From Melieria omissa (lineage: Eukaryota; Arthropoda; Insecta; Diptera; Ulidiidae), in NCBI GenBank assembly GCA_963971225.1, contig OZ020270.1, forward strand, positions 71,998,432 to 72,062,431: DNA of 64,000 nucleotides, in the 5' to 3' direction. Positions 55,224 to 64,000 of the stretch are shown one piece after another. How positions within the stretch are numbered: position 1 is the stretch's first letter; every line of letters starts with the position of its first letter. The notes beneath the pieces were generated by a model. That model was not told where the DNA came from, searched no databases, and saw only the letters and a program-made list of their open reading frames with translations. The position numbers and the translations under genes were made by a program.

Positions 55224-56489
55224 CACTAGAATGTTCGGATTACCTATCCGAAATAGGTAATAGGTACCTCCTCGGAGAAGTAAACCTAAAATTTGTACTC
55301 TATTTATTATGCAAGCAGAGCGAGACTCCATGATAGCCTTAAATGATTTGTGCAGATTCTAGAAAACAGGAAAATATAAAAATATGTGTGTGTGGTGGTG
55401 GGTAGGAGTCGCCTATCAAGAGTCGCCTCATTCTCCTTAGCATAGGTACAAATGTACCCCGTGTATTTGTATACGTTACACAGGTGATAGAGTTGCTGGG
55501 AGGTAGAGTAAATACATTTTGATGAAGAGCTTGTAATGTTCAGAAAAGTATATAATTATATTTGTAATAGGAAACACCAGGGGACCTCATTTAGTAGCGT
55601 CCGTCCGTCTGTTCATCCGTCAATTGGCTGGTTCGCACAGTATGACCTGAACGCGAAAAGTCATTGAGGTGAAATTCGGTATAGAAACTCCTGGTGCTCA
55701 AACTAAGATCTGGTACCCATTTGGGCATGGTTCGCCCACTTTTTACTAGGGTTACCATGGAAAACAGAGTGAACAGCTCAAAAGTTATGCAACACTATAC
55801 TGCTCATATCGCTATAGAGAATGTTATAGGAGGCGGTAAACCGATCGAAACAAGACGTACCGTTACTGGCTCAAGCACACAAGGTCGTGTGAGCAAGAAA
55901 GTTATTGGCACCTGTAAAATTTGTTACTCTCGCGAAAAATTTAGACGCAAAACACTCCATCCATGTTGTTCTTGTGTAGAGCCAGTATGTGCCGTCCATT
56001 TTTCGCAGTCCGTGACATGCGAGAAATGCGTCGCCTCACCATGTAAATAATCATAATCCATAAAAATAAAAATTATTTTTGCGCAAACAAACATACACCC
56101 GCCGTTTTTCCATTATGTTTACAACTTTAACCCTGGTGTCATAACGTTATTTTTTACCCCTGAAATCATAACGATACGTCTGGGAGACGTATAAAGATTT
56201 ACGATCGTAAACCGATATTTAAAGGCACGATATCAGCAAATATTTCACTTACATCAGAAATATGTATATTTTTCTGTAAAATAAAAGTCATATTTGCTAA
56301 TTATATAACTGAGATAACTGACAATTTGAATTTGCTGTGAGAATAATTGTGGAGAGCGCAAAACGTAAAAATAGCATACGTCTCGTAGACGTACGTTATG
56401 ACAGTAGGGTTAAGAAAAAATCCCATGGAGGTACATTTGTACCTACGCCGAGCACAATATGTTTAGCCGTTGAGCCGAACACTCCAGTG
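55224..56489 (+). mobile_element. piggyBac-like element, copy 3
   Basis: Same as 48262-49527, shifted by 6,962 bp; Cys-rich transposase end at 55748-56050; MITE a at 56131-56409. The right end has CACTCCAGTG in place of CACTCTAGTG, a mutation in the TIR specific to this copy. Confidence 0.85.
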
Positions 56490-56597
56490 TTAAGTTTCTA
56501 CGCTGGGGAGTCTGCGGTGTGTTAACAGTACTTTTGTTAGTTACTGCAGTCGCGTCATTTTCGTCCTCGTCAGTGTGCATTGTCATGTCTTTTTTAA

Positions 56598-57217
56598 CAC
56601 TAGGAGTACCGGGTTTTGCATATACCTACTATCACCACGAGCGGTCAAATGACGGTATTCAGAGCTTTTAACGAAATCGGTTGAATCTGAAGTTTTTCAT
56701 TGTAAGCATTAAAACAACATTCATTTATGTTCTTGAATGTAAAAAAGTATAGTTTTGGCAAATATTTTAAAAGTAAAGCTACTACTCATGACCATAGTAA
56801 ATTTCGTCTCGCCGCTTTCTGCTTATGCTTTCAAACACAACACGTAAAATAATGCATTTTTGTTTTTACATTAAAATTCATGAATATATAAAAGTCGGTT
56901 GTGAATTTAATATAAAACAGAAGGCAAGACATAGGTTCTTGTAAAATTTGTACCATCTTTGACTTTTTTGTGAATGTTATAATTTTATTTCCATGGCTAC
57001 GTAGTTAACCGTCATTTGACCGCTCGTGGTGATAGTAGGTAAAATCGATGATATAAAGAGAACAGATCGGCGCAGTGATTGCAAAATTTTAGAATATTGA
57101 GCTTAGCGCAAAATATTTAAAGTCAAGGAGAACCAGATTCGTAACTTAAACCCTTTTCGAGCTACGGTTAATCATAAACTGAAAACCGTCAAATGACCGC
57201 TCCCGGTAGTTCTAGTG
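56598..57217. mobile_element. TTAA-type MITE b, copy 3
   Basis: Tandem copy of 49636-50255. The Myb/SANT N-terminal segment of this unit is at 57394-57582. Confidence 0.85.
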
Positions 57218-57891
57218 TTAACGCTGCCACCTTGCAGCTCTACGCCGAACTCTACAGTGCCACTCATGCCGTTAACAGCCTCCCCTATGAAGAGCAACTG
57301 GACGGACTGCTCCTCTAATGGACTTAGGGTGCAATATCTCGAAGGTGTCCACCTGTATCGGAAATCTCAGATTTGTTTCGCCGTAGCTTAGCCTTAATAT
57401 GGTTTTTGCAAGATATATAAAAAACGTATTTTCTTCCATCCAACAACGTCACGCGAAGGGGGGCCTGCAGCGTTTAACTCATCTGCCAGTCTCTTCCCTA
57501 AGTTAGCTGCACAATGTTTTGCAGTGGTTGTCTTTAACTGTCGCTTGGCGAAGTCCCAATGTTTTTGGAAGAAATCAACCATAATTTCGAATTGCCTTGA
57601 TTTTGTGTTTTTTGACGAAGATGCCCTATAAATAGCGTTTATTACTCACTCGGAGTCATGAAGCACCAATAACATTTTGAAAAACTTACATTTTTATTTA
57701 TTTGAACCCCAAATCGCTATCGAATGAAATATGCGCAATTCGAATAAATTTGAAAAACGAATTCGAGTTGAAAAGTTCGGAAAATTTCAAATCCGAAAAG
57801 GGAAAAAATTAAATCCGAAAGGCGAATTGCAGATTACCATTTGTTCGAATTCGAGTTATCTTGCTTTCGAATCGAATTACAGAGTAGCCCC

Positions 57892-58530
57892 CCAGGATTT
57901 CGTCCATATTGGGGATGGGGTACTTATCGTCTATCGTCACTTCATTTAACTTCCGGTAATCAATTACCAGACGCCATTTCTTTTTTCCACTAGCATCAAG
58001 TTTTTTGGGTTTTTTGGGTTGGGGGAGCGGAGTAGGGTTTTATTATGCCACTTTCTAACATTTCTTTGATCTGATTTTGTACCTCTTCCTTATGTATGTA
58101 AGGGTATCTTTAAGTGTGGGCGGTTATTGGTATATTATTATTTGTAGTTCTAATTTCCTGTTTTATCGCGTCAGTGGAAGACAAGTCGGTTCCTTCTCTA
58201 TAAAATATGTTATTGAATTTCTTTATTACTGGCATAAGTTTATTCTTCTCTTCATCTGAAAGATGTTGGGTTCGAATTTGGCTGAGTATGTTGCCTGTCG
58301 TTTGGACTTTTTGGTTGTTGTATTCGTCAATAGAGACTTTTTTTTCTGTTACTTCTACTACGTCTTGGTTGTTAATAATTAAATTTATCTTTCCTTCATT
58401 TGGAATTTTTACAAGGACGTTGATCTGGGAGGTATTGGCTTCATGTACGCCTTCTAGAATTTCAATATTTTTGTTTTCCGTTGCTACTCTTGGTAGGTAA
58501 ACTAGACCCTTTTCGCACTAAACAGAAATT
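57892..58530 (-). pseudogene. pol: Gypsy-2 RT N-terminal part and connector
   Basis: Minus strand near 58000-57897 reads [31 protein letters not shown] and then meets the Myb/SANT element; RT continues at 47845. Upstream (58530-58010) is the connector between protease and RT, with several frame breaks. Confidence 0.8.
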
Positions 58531-58968
58531 CTTACTTCGTGAATTGCCTCGTGATCGAAAGGTATTTCACCTGGTTGGTAGGGTATTGTAATGGGATTTT
58601 ATTTTGCCCTATTTGTAGTGTGCCATTTTCTAAGTTTATGATGGCTTTTAATTCTATTAAGATATTGTTACCAATTATGCCGTCGTATTCGGTATTTAAT
58701 TGGCAAACGAAAAATTCAACTTTTTTGTTTGTATGTCCTAATTCGTTGAATAGAGGTATGTTAACCTTTTCGTGTATTTTAACAGTGTGTTGTATTGTTT
58801 TCATAGTAATTGGTTTTTCTATTGGTACGGACCATTTAGGATTGCAGAGCCCAGTATTGATAATGGAGTGAGTGGCTCCGGTATCTATTAAAAATTTAAG
58901 GGATCCTAACTTTGTTCCTACTTCTATACATGGTAGGTTTCCTCCGAGGCTGAAAATTTTGAATGTTG
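58531..58968 (-). pseudogene. Gypsy-2 aspartic protease
   Basis: Minus strand near 58900-58850 reads LKFLIDTGATHSIIN, the DTGA active site; downstream, at 58804-58532, the frame continues with VKIHEKVNIPLF and YDGIIGNNIL (flap and ILG-like core). Follows gag directly, separated by a frameshift. Confidence 0.8.
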
Positions 58969-58969
58969 T

Positions 58970-59910
58970 TTACGTCCATCGGTTCGGGTTTTGGATAGGT
59001 AGTTCGTTCATCCGTTGGTCATTTTGCCAATGGTTTTGATTTCTTGGTCTAGGTCCGTTATTATAGTTATTATAGTTTCGTTCTCTATAGTTGTATTGAT
59101 TATGTCTATTGTGCTGGTTTCGGTTGTTATTGTTTTGTCTGTCATTGAAATTTTGGTTTTTATAATTCTGTTTGTTGTTAGGATTTTGGTAATTTTGTCT
59201 GTTGGTGGGATTATAATTCTGTCTATTGTTAGAGTTTTGATTGTAATTTTGGCTATTTCTGCTATTAGGATTTTGATTGTTATTTTGGCTATTTCTGTTA
59301 TTAGGATTTTGTCTGTTAATACGGTAGGATTTTCCGTCTGTTCCCAAGTGTGCGTATCCTGCGTCGAACAATATGTTTATTGCCCTTTCCAATGAGTCTG
59401 GGTTTCCGCATATTAGAATTGACTTCATTGGTTCTGGTAATTTATATTTGAAGACATTCAGTGCGCTTCTCATGTTATTACTAACGATGGCGTTCACTGC
59501 TGCTCCTTCACCGAGTAGCATTGTGGTTTTATTATTCAGTCTTCTTAACTTAGTTTTTATTTCGTTAAAAAGTCGATACTGTTTGTCTTAAAGGTCGTTC
59601 CTCTTAGTTCGTCAAATTACTCTTCTACCGATAGTCTTTCCCCGAAGTTGTTGATTAGTACTTCTTTTATGTCGTTCCACGTCTCTACCTGACAATTTAT
59701 TTCTATTATTTCCCTAGCTTTGCTTTTTAATTTGCTTTTGATTATGTCCGCGAAAATTTGTTGTGATAGGTTATTGTAGTTCTGTAACAATGGTTGTATC
59801 TTGTCTATCAAATTAAGGAAATTCTGTAAATCCCTATAGTCTCCGTTGAATTCGGGCAAATTAGATAGATATTTTATTGGGTCAATAGCTACCTGAGCCA
59901 ATTCAGCCAT
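58970..59910 (-). pseudogene. gag: Gypsy-2 gag, frameshifted
   Basis: Starts MAELAQVAIDPIKYLSNLPE at 59910 and runs to 59617, then a frame change, then 59521-58970. The core resembles errantivirus-type gag (FNGDYRDLQNFLNLIDKIQP). The C-terminal half is a long Asn/Gln-rich tract of repeated N-x-N-Q-N units ending NELPIQNPNRW. No CCHC zinc knuckle is present, as in errantiviruses. Confidence 0.82.
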
Positions 59911-60034
59911 TTTTTATTTTTATTATAAACTTACTTATAAATAAACATAAATCTACCAAGTTGCTTTACAGGTTTGTTTGACTTACTTAACTTAATGTTG
60001 TTGTTGTCCCTCTGATCTTTCTGGTTGTGGATGT

Positions 60035-60232
60035 CTATCTTGTTGCTGCAGTGCGGTTGTGGTTCTGTCTTCTTTGTCTGTAGGTTACTTGTTCCACTAT
60101 TCGGCTTCTGATGTTCTTCAGTTTGTCCAGTGCTTCAATATATGCAGGCTTTTCGTCTTCGGTAGAGTAGAGTTGTATTCTGTTGTTAATTACGGTGATC
60201 AGGGAATCTAGTCGGTCGATGTATTTATTCAT
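60035..60232 (-). CDS. Small ORF in gypsy-2 leader
   Basis: 66 codons (MNKYIDRLDSLITVINN...) between the 5' LTR and gag, predicted helical and charged, ending QRRQNHNRTAATR. Could be an upstream part of gag or chance. No family recognised. Confidence 0.35.
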   Translation of the reverse strand: MNKYIDRLDSLITVINNRIQLYSTEDEKPAYIEALDKLKNIRSRIVEQVTYRQRRQNHNRTAATR

Positions 60233-60468
60233 CGGTCGATCGATTGTGTTGTGCTGTTGTTGCTGGTTTTTGTTTAAAGTTGTTTGTACTTATTTGCTTG
60301 TATGATAATCTTTATTATTTGTATAGGTTGCCGTTTTTATCGTGACTTTAAATTATTTAATTGTTGTATTTGTTGTACGTTGCTGTTTGTGGGTTTTTTC
60401 CACTTTTCGTATCACTTCACTTTTGCGTTTGGTATGGACTGATATCCATATGCCATCCTCGTCGCCAA

Positions 60469-60742
60469 TTTTGGTTTGATTCGAAAATGATAGAAGCGAT
60501 ATCACGCGTTTCGAGTTCCAAATTTAAGTTTTATTTAGAAATGATAAAACGTTGTTCGTTTCGTGTTCCGATCAAAAATCACTTGCTTTATTCTTCGGAT
60601 TGCCTTTTTATAAATTTGTTCTTACAGAAATATTGCTTAATAAATAAGGTTTGTTCCCACGAACAACTAAATGTAAACAAACAAATTAAATGTAAACAAA
60701 TTGAATGCAAGCGAACCAAAGGGCGAAGCGTTGCAGACGCGT
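60469..60742 (-). repeat. Gypsy-2 5' LTR and primer binding site
   Basis: Matches 44887-45165. Directly inside it, minus strand from 60468 downward, is TGGCGACGAGGATGG, the candidate primer binding site. The outer end is uncertain because beyond GACGCGT the two copies part. Confidence 0.75.
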
Positions 60743-61180
60743 CGTCAGCGGTTTGTTGCAACGTCAGTTATTCTGTGGTCAATTCTGGGTCAAGTGCCAA
60801 TCTGGCGGTTGAGTCATGCCGAAGTGCGGATGTGATTTCGAAATATTCCACGTCGCGGTTTTATTGGTTTCTAGAGAAAGTGGTACAGCCGCCGTGGTTC
60901 AGTTGGTTAGTGCGTTGGACAACGAGTCAAAGGCAGCAACCGCAGGTTACTGCCTACATCTATACTGCTTATAAATTTCATGTAAATAACTTTTAAAGTT
61001 AAGACTACAACGATTAAAAAAATGTGCTTTGCTACATTCACTGTTTTTAGGAAGCAGCTACGAGATATTCTGTACATAAAAATATGAATTCAGCAGTGTA
61101 TAATTTTCGAAACGCTGTAGTGGCTTAACAGTTAAAGTGATTGTTTATTATTGTTGTTTATTAAATTAAGTCTAATCAAA
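60743..61180. other. Spacer with a tRNA-like motif
   Basis: No gene. 60888-60957 resembles a tRNA or tRNA-derived SINE head: an A-box-like TGGTTCAGTTGG followed by TTAGTGCG, and a weak B-box-like GGTTACTGCC about 39 bases later. It does not fold into a convincing full cloverleaf. The P element's right end, expected here if gypsy-2 simply inserted into it, was not found. Confidence 0.35.
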
Positions 61181-61405
61181 TTACAGACTTTGAGAATTGA
61201 GGGGTGTAAATTCAAACAAATTCGACAAATATTCTTGAAGATACTTATAATTAGATAACAAGGTACAAAATACGCTTAAAGGTAATGCGAGATCAATATC
61301 CAAAGAATTATAGAGGCTATTGAATTCAATTAGAACTCTTGTAATAGGAGCATTTTTGGCATAATTGGTCTTGTTAAAGCCAACATTAAAAAGATCAGAC
61401 CGCCG

Positions 61406-63186
61406 CACAGTGGGGTATTTGATGCCCAAAATGGCGATTAATTCAAAAAATGAAATTAAAATATCTTGATAATATTTGGTATGGGGGAAAAGTAGATGAA
61501 ATTGTGCGTCACTGGGTGAAAAATAAATGATCTACATTGAACGGTATTGTCACAGTGCGCTTTGCAAAATGCATATTTGTTCATTGCTTCGTTGTGTTTA
61601 GAGCGCGTTACGCATTTGCCAGTGATTTGAAGTGCTTTTTTTAATATCATTCTTGCAAAACTTAATTTTTTTAATATGGAACCTTCAACCTCAGGTATTG
61701 TACTAATGTTTAAACAAAATTATGTTTGTAGAATATGTGTATTAATAATTTATAAAAATTTGTTAGTTATAGTCTTAAAAATGTACATATTTAAAGGATA
61801 TAGGTAGACATATAGTTGCTTTGGCTGTGAAAGGCCGTAATAATTTTATATGATATGTAAAGAACATATATTTGACTTCTATATTGCAAAAAATTAAAGT
61901 GCACTTTTGTGCATTTTATGAAATATTTAAGTTTTAGTGCTTCAAAGTCAGTGCCAAATTTTGTGATTTCGCTTGATCTTCATGGAGTAATGAATGTTGT
62001 TATCATGTGTTTCTGTTTTGTTTTTGTTATTCTACTGCAAGGCACTACAAATAAGGCACTGAGACTACTTCAACTCAAAAGTGTTACTTATGCGGTGCAA
62101 CAGAACACAATTCAACTTAATTGACGAAATGATTGCAAGAAATGTTGAAACCACTAATCTTAATTTTGGACTGTCAGTACTGCATGGTTCGTTACGATTT
62201 TTTGAATGCCTTCTTCATTTATCGTACAAATTACCAATAAAAAAATGGCAAGTAAGGTCAGAAAACAAGAAGAAAATTGTTAACGAAACAAAAAAAAATA
62301 TTCAAAAGGGATTCAGAGAGAAAGCGGGTTTGATTGTTGATCAACCGAAACCCGGATTCGGCAACTCAAATGATGGAAATACGGCAAGAAGGTTCTTTCG
62401 AAACGCAGAGCTATCGTCTGAAATCACGAATGTTGACTTGAACTTGATAAAAAGGTTGCACGTTATACTGATAGTGGTTTCTTGTGGCCATGAGGTAGAT
62501 ATTGCAAAGTTTCGAAATTTCGCACATGATACTGCGAGATATTTTGTATCAAAGTATCCATGGTGCAATATGCCACCTACGGTGCATAAATTTCTAATTC
62601 ATGGGCCAGAAATAATACACCACGCTCTGTTACCAATTGGCCAATTAACTGAGGAAGCTCAAGAAGCACTGAATAAAGAATTTAAAAAATACAGAGAACA
62701 TATTACACGCAAGACTAGCAGAGAAAAAACCAATCATGATATTTTGCATCGATTTCTTGTTGCTTCCGATCAAGTTTAAGGAAACTTCCTAAAAAAAGAT
62801 TCAACATCTACCACTATCAGCTATTGAACTTTTAGAATCATCATCTGTAAAAACTTCAACAGATAATACTAATTTCCAGTCTGGTAATGATATTGCGTTT
62901 GATGATGATGATGATGATGATAATGATGATGATGATGATGATGATGACGATGATGATGATAATGATGATAATAATAGCGATGACATTTAATAATTCTAGT
63001 ATGAGAAGCCCAAAACATGAAATATTTGCTTAAATTGAATAAATTTAATAAAAAAACAACAACAACAACAATTTTTTTTTTCAATTTGTCTTATATATGT
63101 TTCATCTATGTAAAAAAATACTTCACATTCATTTTAATAGCTCAGGAGAATTGATCGCCGTTTTCAATGGTCAATACCCCACTGTG
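61406..63186 (+). mobile_element. Transib transposon 2
   Basis: Ends CACAGTGGGGTATTTGATGC and the inverse of CACAGTGGGGTATTGACCAT, with a further inverted match at GGCGAT.AATTC; both termini are perfect CACAGTG heptamers. CGCCG is duplicated exactly at 61401-61405 and 63187-63191. 1,781 bp; carries the C-terminal two thirds of a Transib transposase. Same superfamily as 19852-22968 but a different TIR sequence beyond the first ten bases, so a separate family or subfamily. Confidence 0.93.
62084..62990 (+). pseudogene. Transib transposase (RAG1-core-like) C-terminal part, with Asp-rich tail
   Basis: Open from about 62084 to 62779: TTNLNFGLSVLHGSLRFFEC, VDQPKPGFGNSNDGNTARRF, VSCGHEVDIAKFRNF, PTVHKFLIHGPEIIHHALLP and QLTEEAQEALNKEFKKYREH. 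A frameshift at about 62779 separates a further segment, PLSAIELLESSS, ending in about 20 Asp with a few Asn (62899-62990). Transposase would cut at the CACAGTG ends in the nucleus. The N-terminal zinc-binding region is missing, so this copy is non-autonomous. It aligns with 20660-21702. Confidence 0.85.
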
Positions 63187-64000
63187 CGCCGTAGAGATCT
63201 GGCAGGAATATTAAAATTAATTTTTTCAAGAAGAGACGAGCAGTCAATAACTCCATTCACGATATTATATAAAAATTTTAATGAGAGAAAAGATCTTCTA
63301 TTAAGTAGCGATTTCAAGTTTAGAAGCTGACAACGTGCGTCATAGGAGGGAATCGGGTCTGCAAAATTCAGGGAACGAAGGGCAAAGCGAATAAAGACCT
63401 TCTGCACTCGTTCGAGTCGATTTATACGTAAGGCATAAAATGGCCTCCAAATTACGGCTGCATATTCTAGCCTGGAACGAACAAAGGCGGAATAAAGTAA
63501 CTTGAAAGTATAAGGGTCAGAGAAGGGAGAACAGTTGCGACGAACAAAGGCTAACATAGAATACGGTTTGGAAATGATAGAGTCGATATGTGCAGAAAAA
63601 GAGAAGTTAGAATCGACACCTAGGTCTTTGATCACACTGACCGCTTTAAGCCCCGAGTTTGAAAAAAGGAGGCAGGAAAATAAATACGTTTTTTAGCGAA
63701 AGTCAGTTGGAAACATTTGTTGGTGTTAAGGAAGAGACGATTTCGGACACACCACTCATTTAAGATGTTAAGCTTAGATTGAAGCGCAGAGGAGTCCTCA
63801 GGGGTTCTAATCTCAGAGTAGATTTTAAGGTCGTCTGCATACAATAGAAATTTGGAGGTTGAAAAGCACGTACAAACATCGTTAATAAAGAGAGAACGAT
63901 GGATTTTTGGATTTTTTTTGTAAATGTGCATTGCGCAACTTTTGATATTGACGCTGCGATAATCCAATTTCTACGAATAAAGACAATGCTTCGTCATTTG

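Larger units (their letters stand above)
47391..57816. repeat. Tandem triplication, unit 3,481 bp
   Basis: Units at 47391-50854 (3,464 bp), 50855-54335 and 54336-57816 (3,481 bp each), near-identical. Each begins inside gypsy-2 RT at TACTAGTGCTTC and ends in the Myb/SANT element at TTAAATCC. At the unit junctions TTAAATCC is followed by TACTAGTG; only after the third unit does the element continue to its true right end (GAAAGGCG... to 57891). A few copy-specific differences exist: an 18-bp deletion and TTTTCTTGG in unit 1, CTCCATCC and AATTATTTTT in unit 3. Only one or two bases of homology lie at the breakpoint, so end-joining or replication slippage fits better than recombination between repeats. 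Confidence 0.95.
47846..57891 (-). mobile_element. Element with Myb/SANT (zeste-like) gene inside gypsy-2 RT
   Basis: Inverted ends GGGGCTACTCTATAATTCGA and the inverse of GGGGCTACTCTGTAATTCGA, with TTCGAA/GATTCGAA words clustered within 130 bp of each end. CCAGG is present on both sides (47841-47845, 57892-57896), and the RT frame joins across one copy (MDEIL on one side, KLGRC on the other). Single-copy length would be about 3.1 kb; the triplication expands it. No transposase found; the superfamily is open, since a 5-bp duplication does not fit the usual 3-bp Harbinger pattern. Confidence 0.75.
44887..60742 (-). mobile_element. Ty3/Gypsy retrotransposon 2 (errantivirus-like), heavily interrupted
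   Basis: Matching LTR-like ends at 44887-45165 and 60469-60742 enclose, on the minus strand, gag, protease, RT, RNase H, integrase and an env-like fragment. All genes are broken. Insertions: 46657-46938 (TTAA MITE) and 47846-57891 (Myb/SANT element), plus a tandem triplication over 47391-57816. Net length without them is near 5.5 kb. Which bases are the target duplication is unclear because the two LTRs differ at their outer 5' side. Confidence 0.8.
61181..63967 (-). pseudogene. LINE reverse transcriptase fragment, split by Transib 2
   Basis: Minus strand, from the window edge: LLYADDLKIYSEI (RT active site, near 63845), then WCVRNRLFLNTNKC, a frame break near 63640, MIKDLGVDSNFSF, YSAFVRSRLEYAAVIW, and NRLERVQKVF down to 63192. 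After Transib 2 the frame resumes at 61400 and ends at 61181 with EYLSNLFEFTPLNSQSL. The 3' end (61130-61170) has short TAA/CAA-type words. Motifs place it in the CR1/Jockey group; no RNase H follows. The 5' part lies outside the window. Confidence 0.8.

Noticed and set aside
47391..57816. CRISPR-like or satellite array
   Set aside because: Only three 3.48-kb units without spacers, made of transposon sequence; a segmental tandem duplication.
60888..60957. Functional tRNA gene
   Set aside because: A-box-like word present, but the B box is degenerate and acceptor and anticodon arms do not pair convincingly; more like a SINE scrap.
62801..63084. Ser-rich and His-rich minus-strand frames
   Set aside because: They are antisense readings of the GAT/ATG repeat coding the Asp-rich Transib tail; not genes.

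Overview
This window looks like a repeat-dense, probably heterochromatic stretch of an insect genome, most likely a brachyceran fly. That is an inference from the element set: P elements with a THAP domain, BEL/Pao, Ty3/Gypsy with an env-like remnant, Transib, Tc1/mariner, pogo-like, piggyBac-like, hAT, Helitron and LINEs, in AT-rich DNA with spliceosomal introns. I found no ordinary single-copy host gene, operon, rRNA or CRISPR array. Almost every stretch is a transposable element or the remains of one, and the elements sit inside one another. Boundaries below rest on terminal inverted repeats (TIRs), target-site duplications (TSDs) and on host reading frames that resume on both sides of an insertion.

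Region by region. 1-1057: the end of a short P-type element that cut an exon of a repeat-associated gene. 1342-1946: a clean hAT MITE. About 2820-6128: the right part of a piggyBac-like element, carrying a pogo-like insertion that itself holds four TTAA-type insertions and a solo LTR. 6524-7350: a P-type MITE. 7833-24333: an apparent hAT element stretched to 16.5 kb by two BEL/Pao elements in opposite orientation (A, plus strand, 8123-14001; B, minus strand, 14198-23141). Both BEL copies lack the reverse transcriptase core. BEL-B also carries a hAT element, and a Transib element inside its 5' LTR; the Transib carries a LINE. 24883-26145: a DD37E mariner. 26148-26392: a Tc1-like fragment into which a large P element (from 26393) has inserted.

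The P transposase gene can be followed from its THAP start at 27161 to about 44886. It is interrupted by a DD37E mariner, a TTAA MITE, a piggyBac-like element (29919-40872) holding a full gypsy element (30236-40158), an internally deleted P element (41478-44018), a Harbinger-like MITE and finally gypsy-2 (44887 to about 60742). Gypsy-1 contains a Helitron, a Tc3-like transposon nested in the Helitron, and a TTAA element. Gypsy-2 contains a Myb/SANT-bearing element (47846-57891), and a 3,481-bp block spanning gypsy RT plus that element is tandemly triplicated. 61181-63967: a LINE reverse transcriptase split by a second Transib element.

Only a few genes approach being intact: the DD37E transposase at 27469 (one frameshift), gypsy-1 gag-pol (one stop, two insertions) and the Transib C-terminal parts. 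Most unusual points: nesting five to six levels deep; a P family that makes 7-bp duplications of the form GTAAWAC and has a deletion derivative inserted in a full-length relative; Transib ends that match the V(D)J heptamer exactly with 5-bp TSDs; a shared RT-deleted BEL lineage; and the 3.48-kb triplication.
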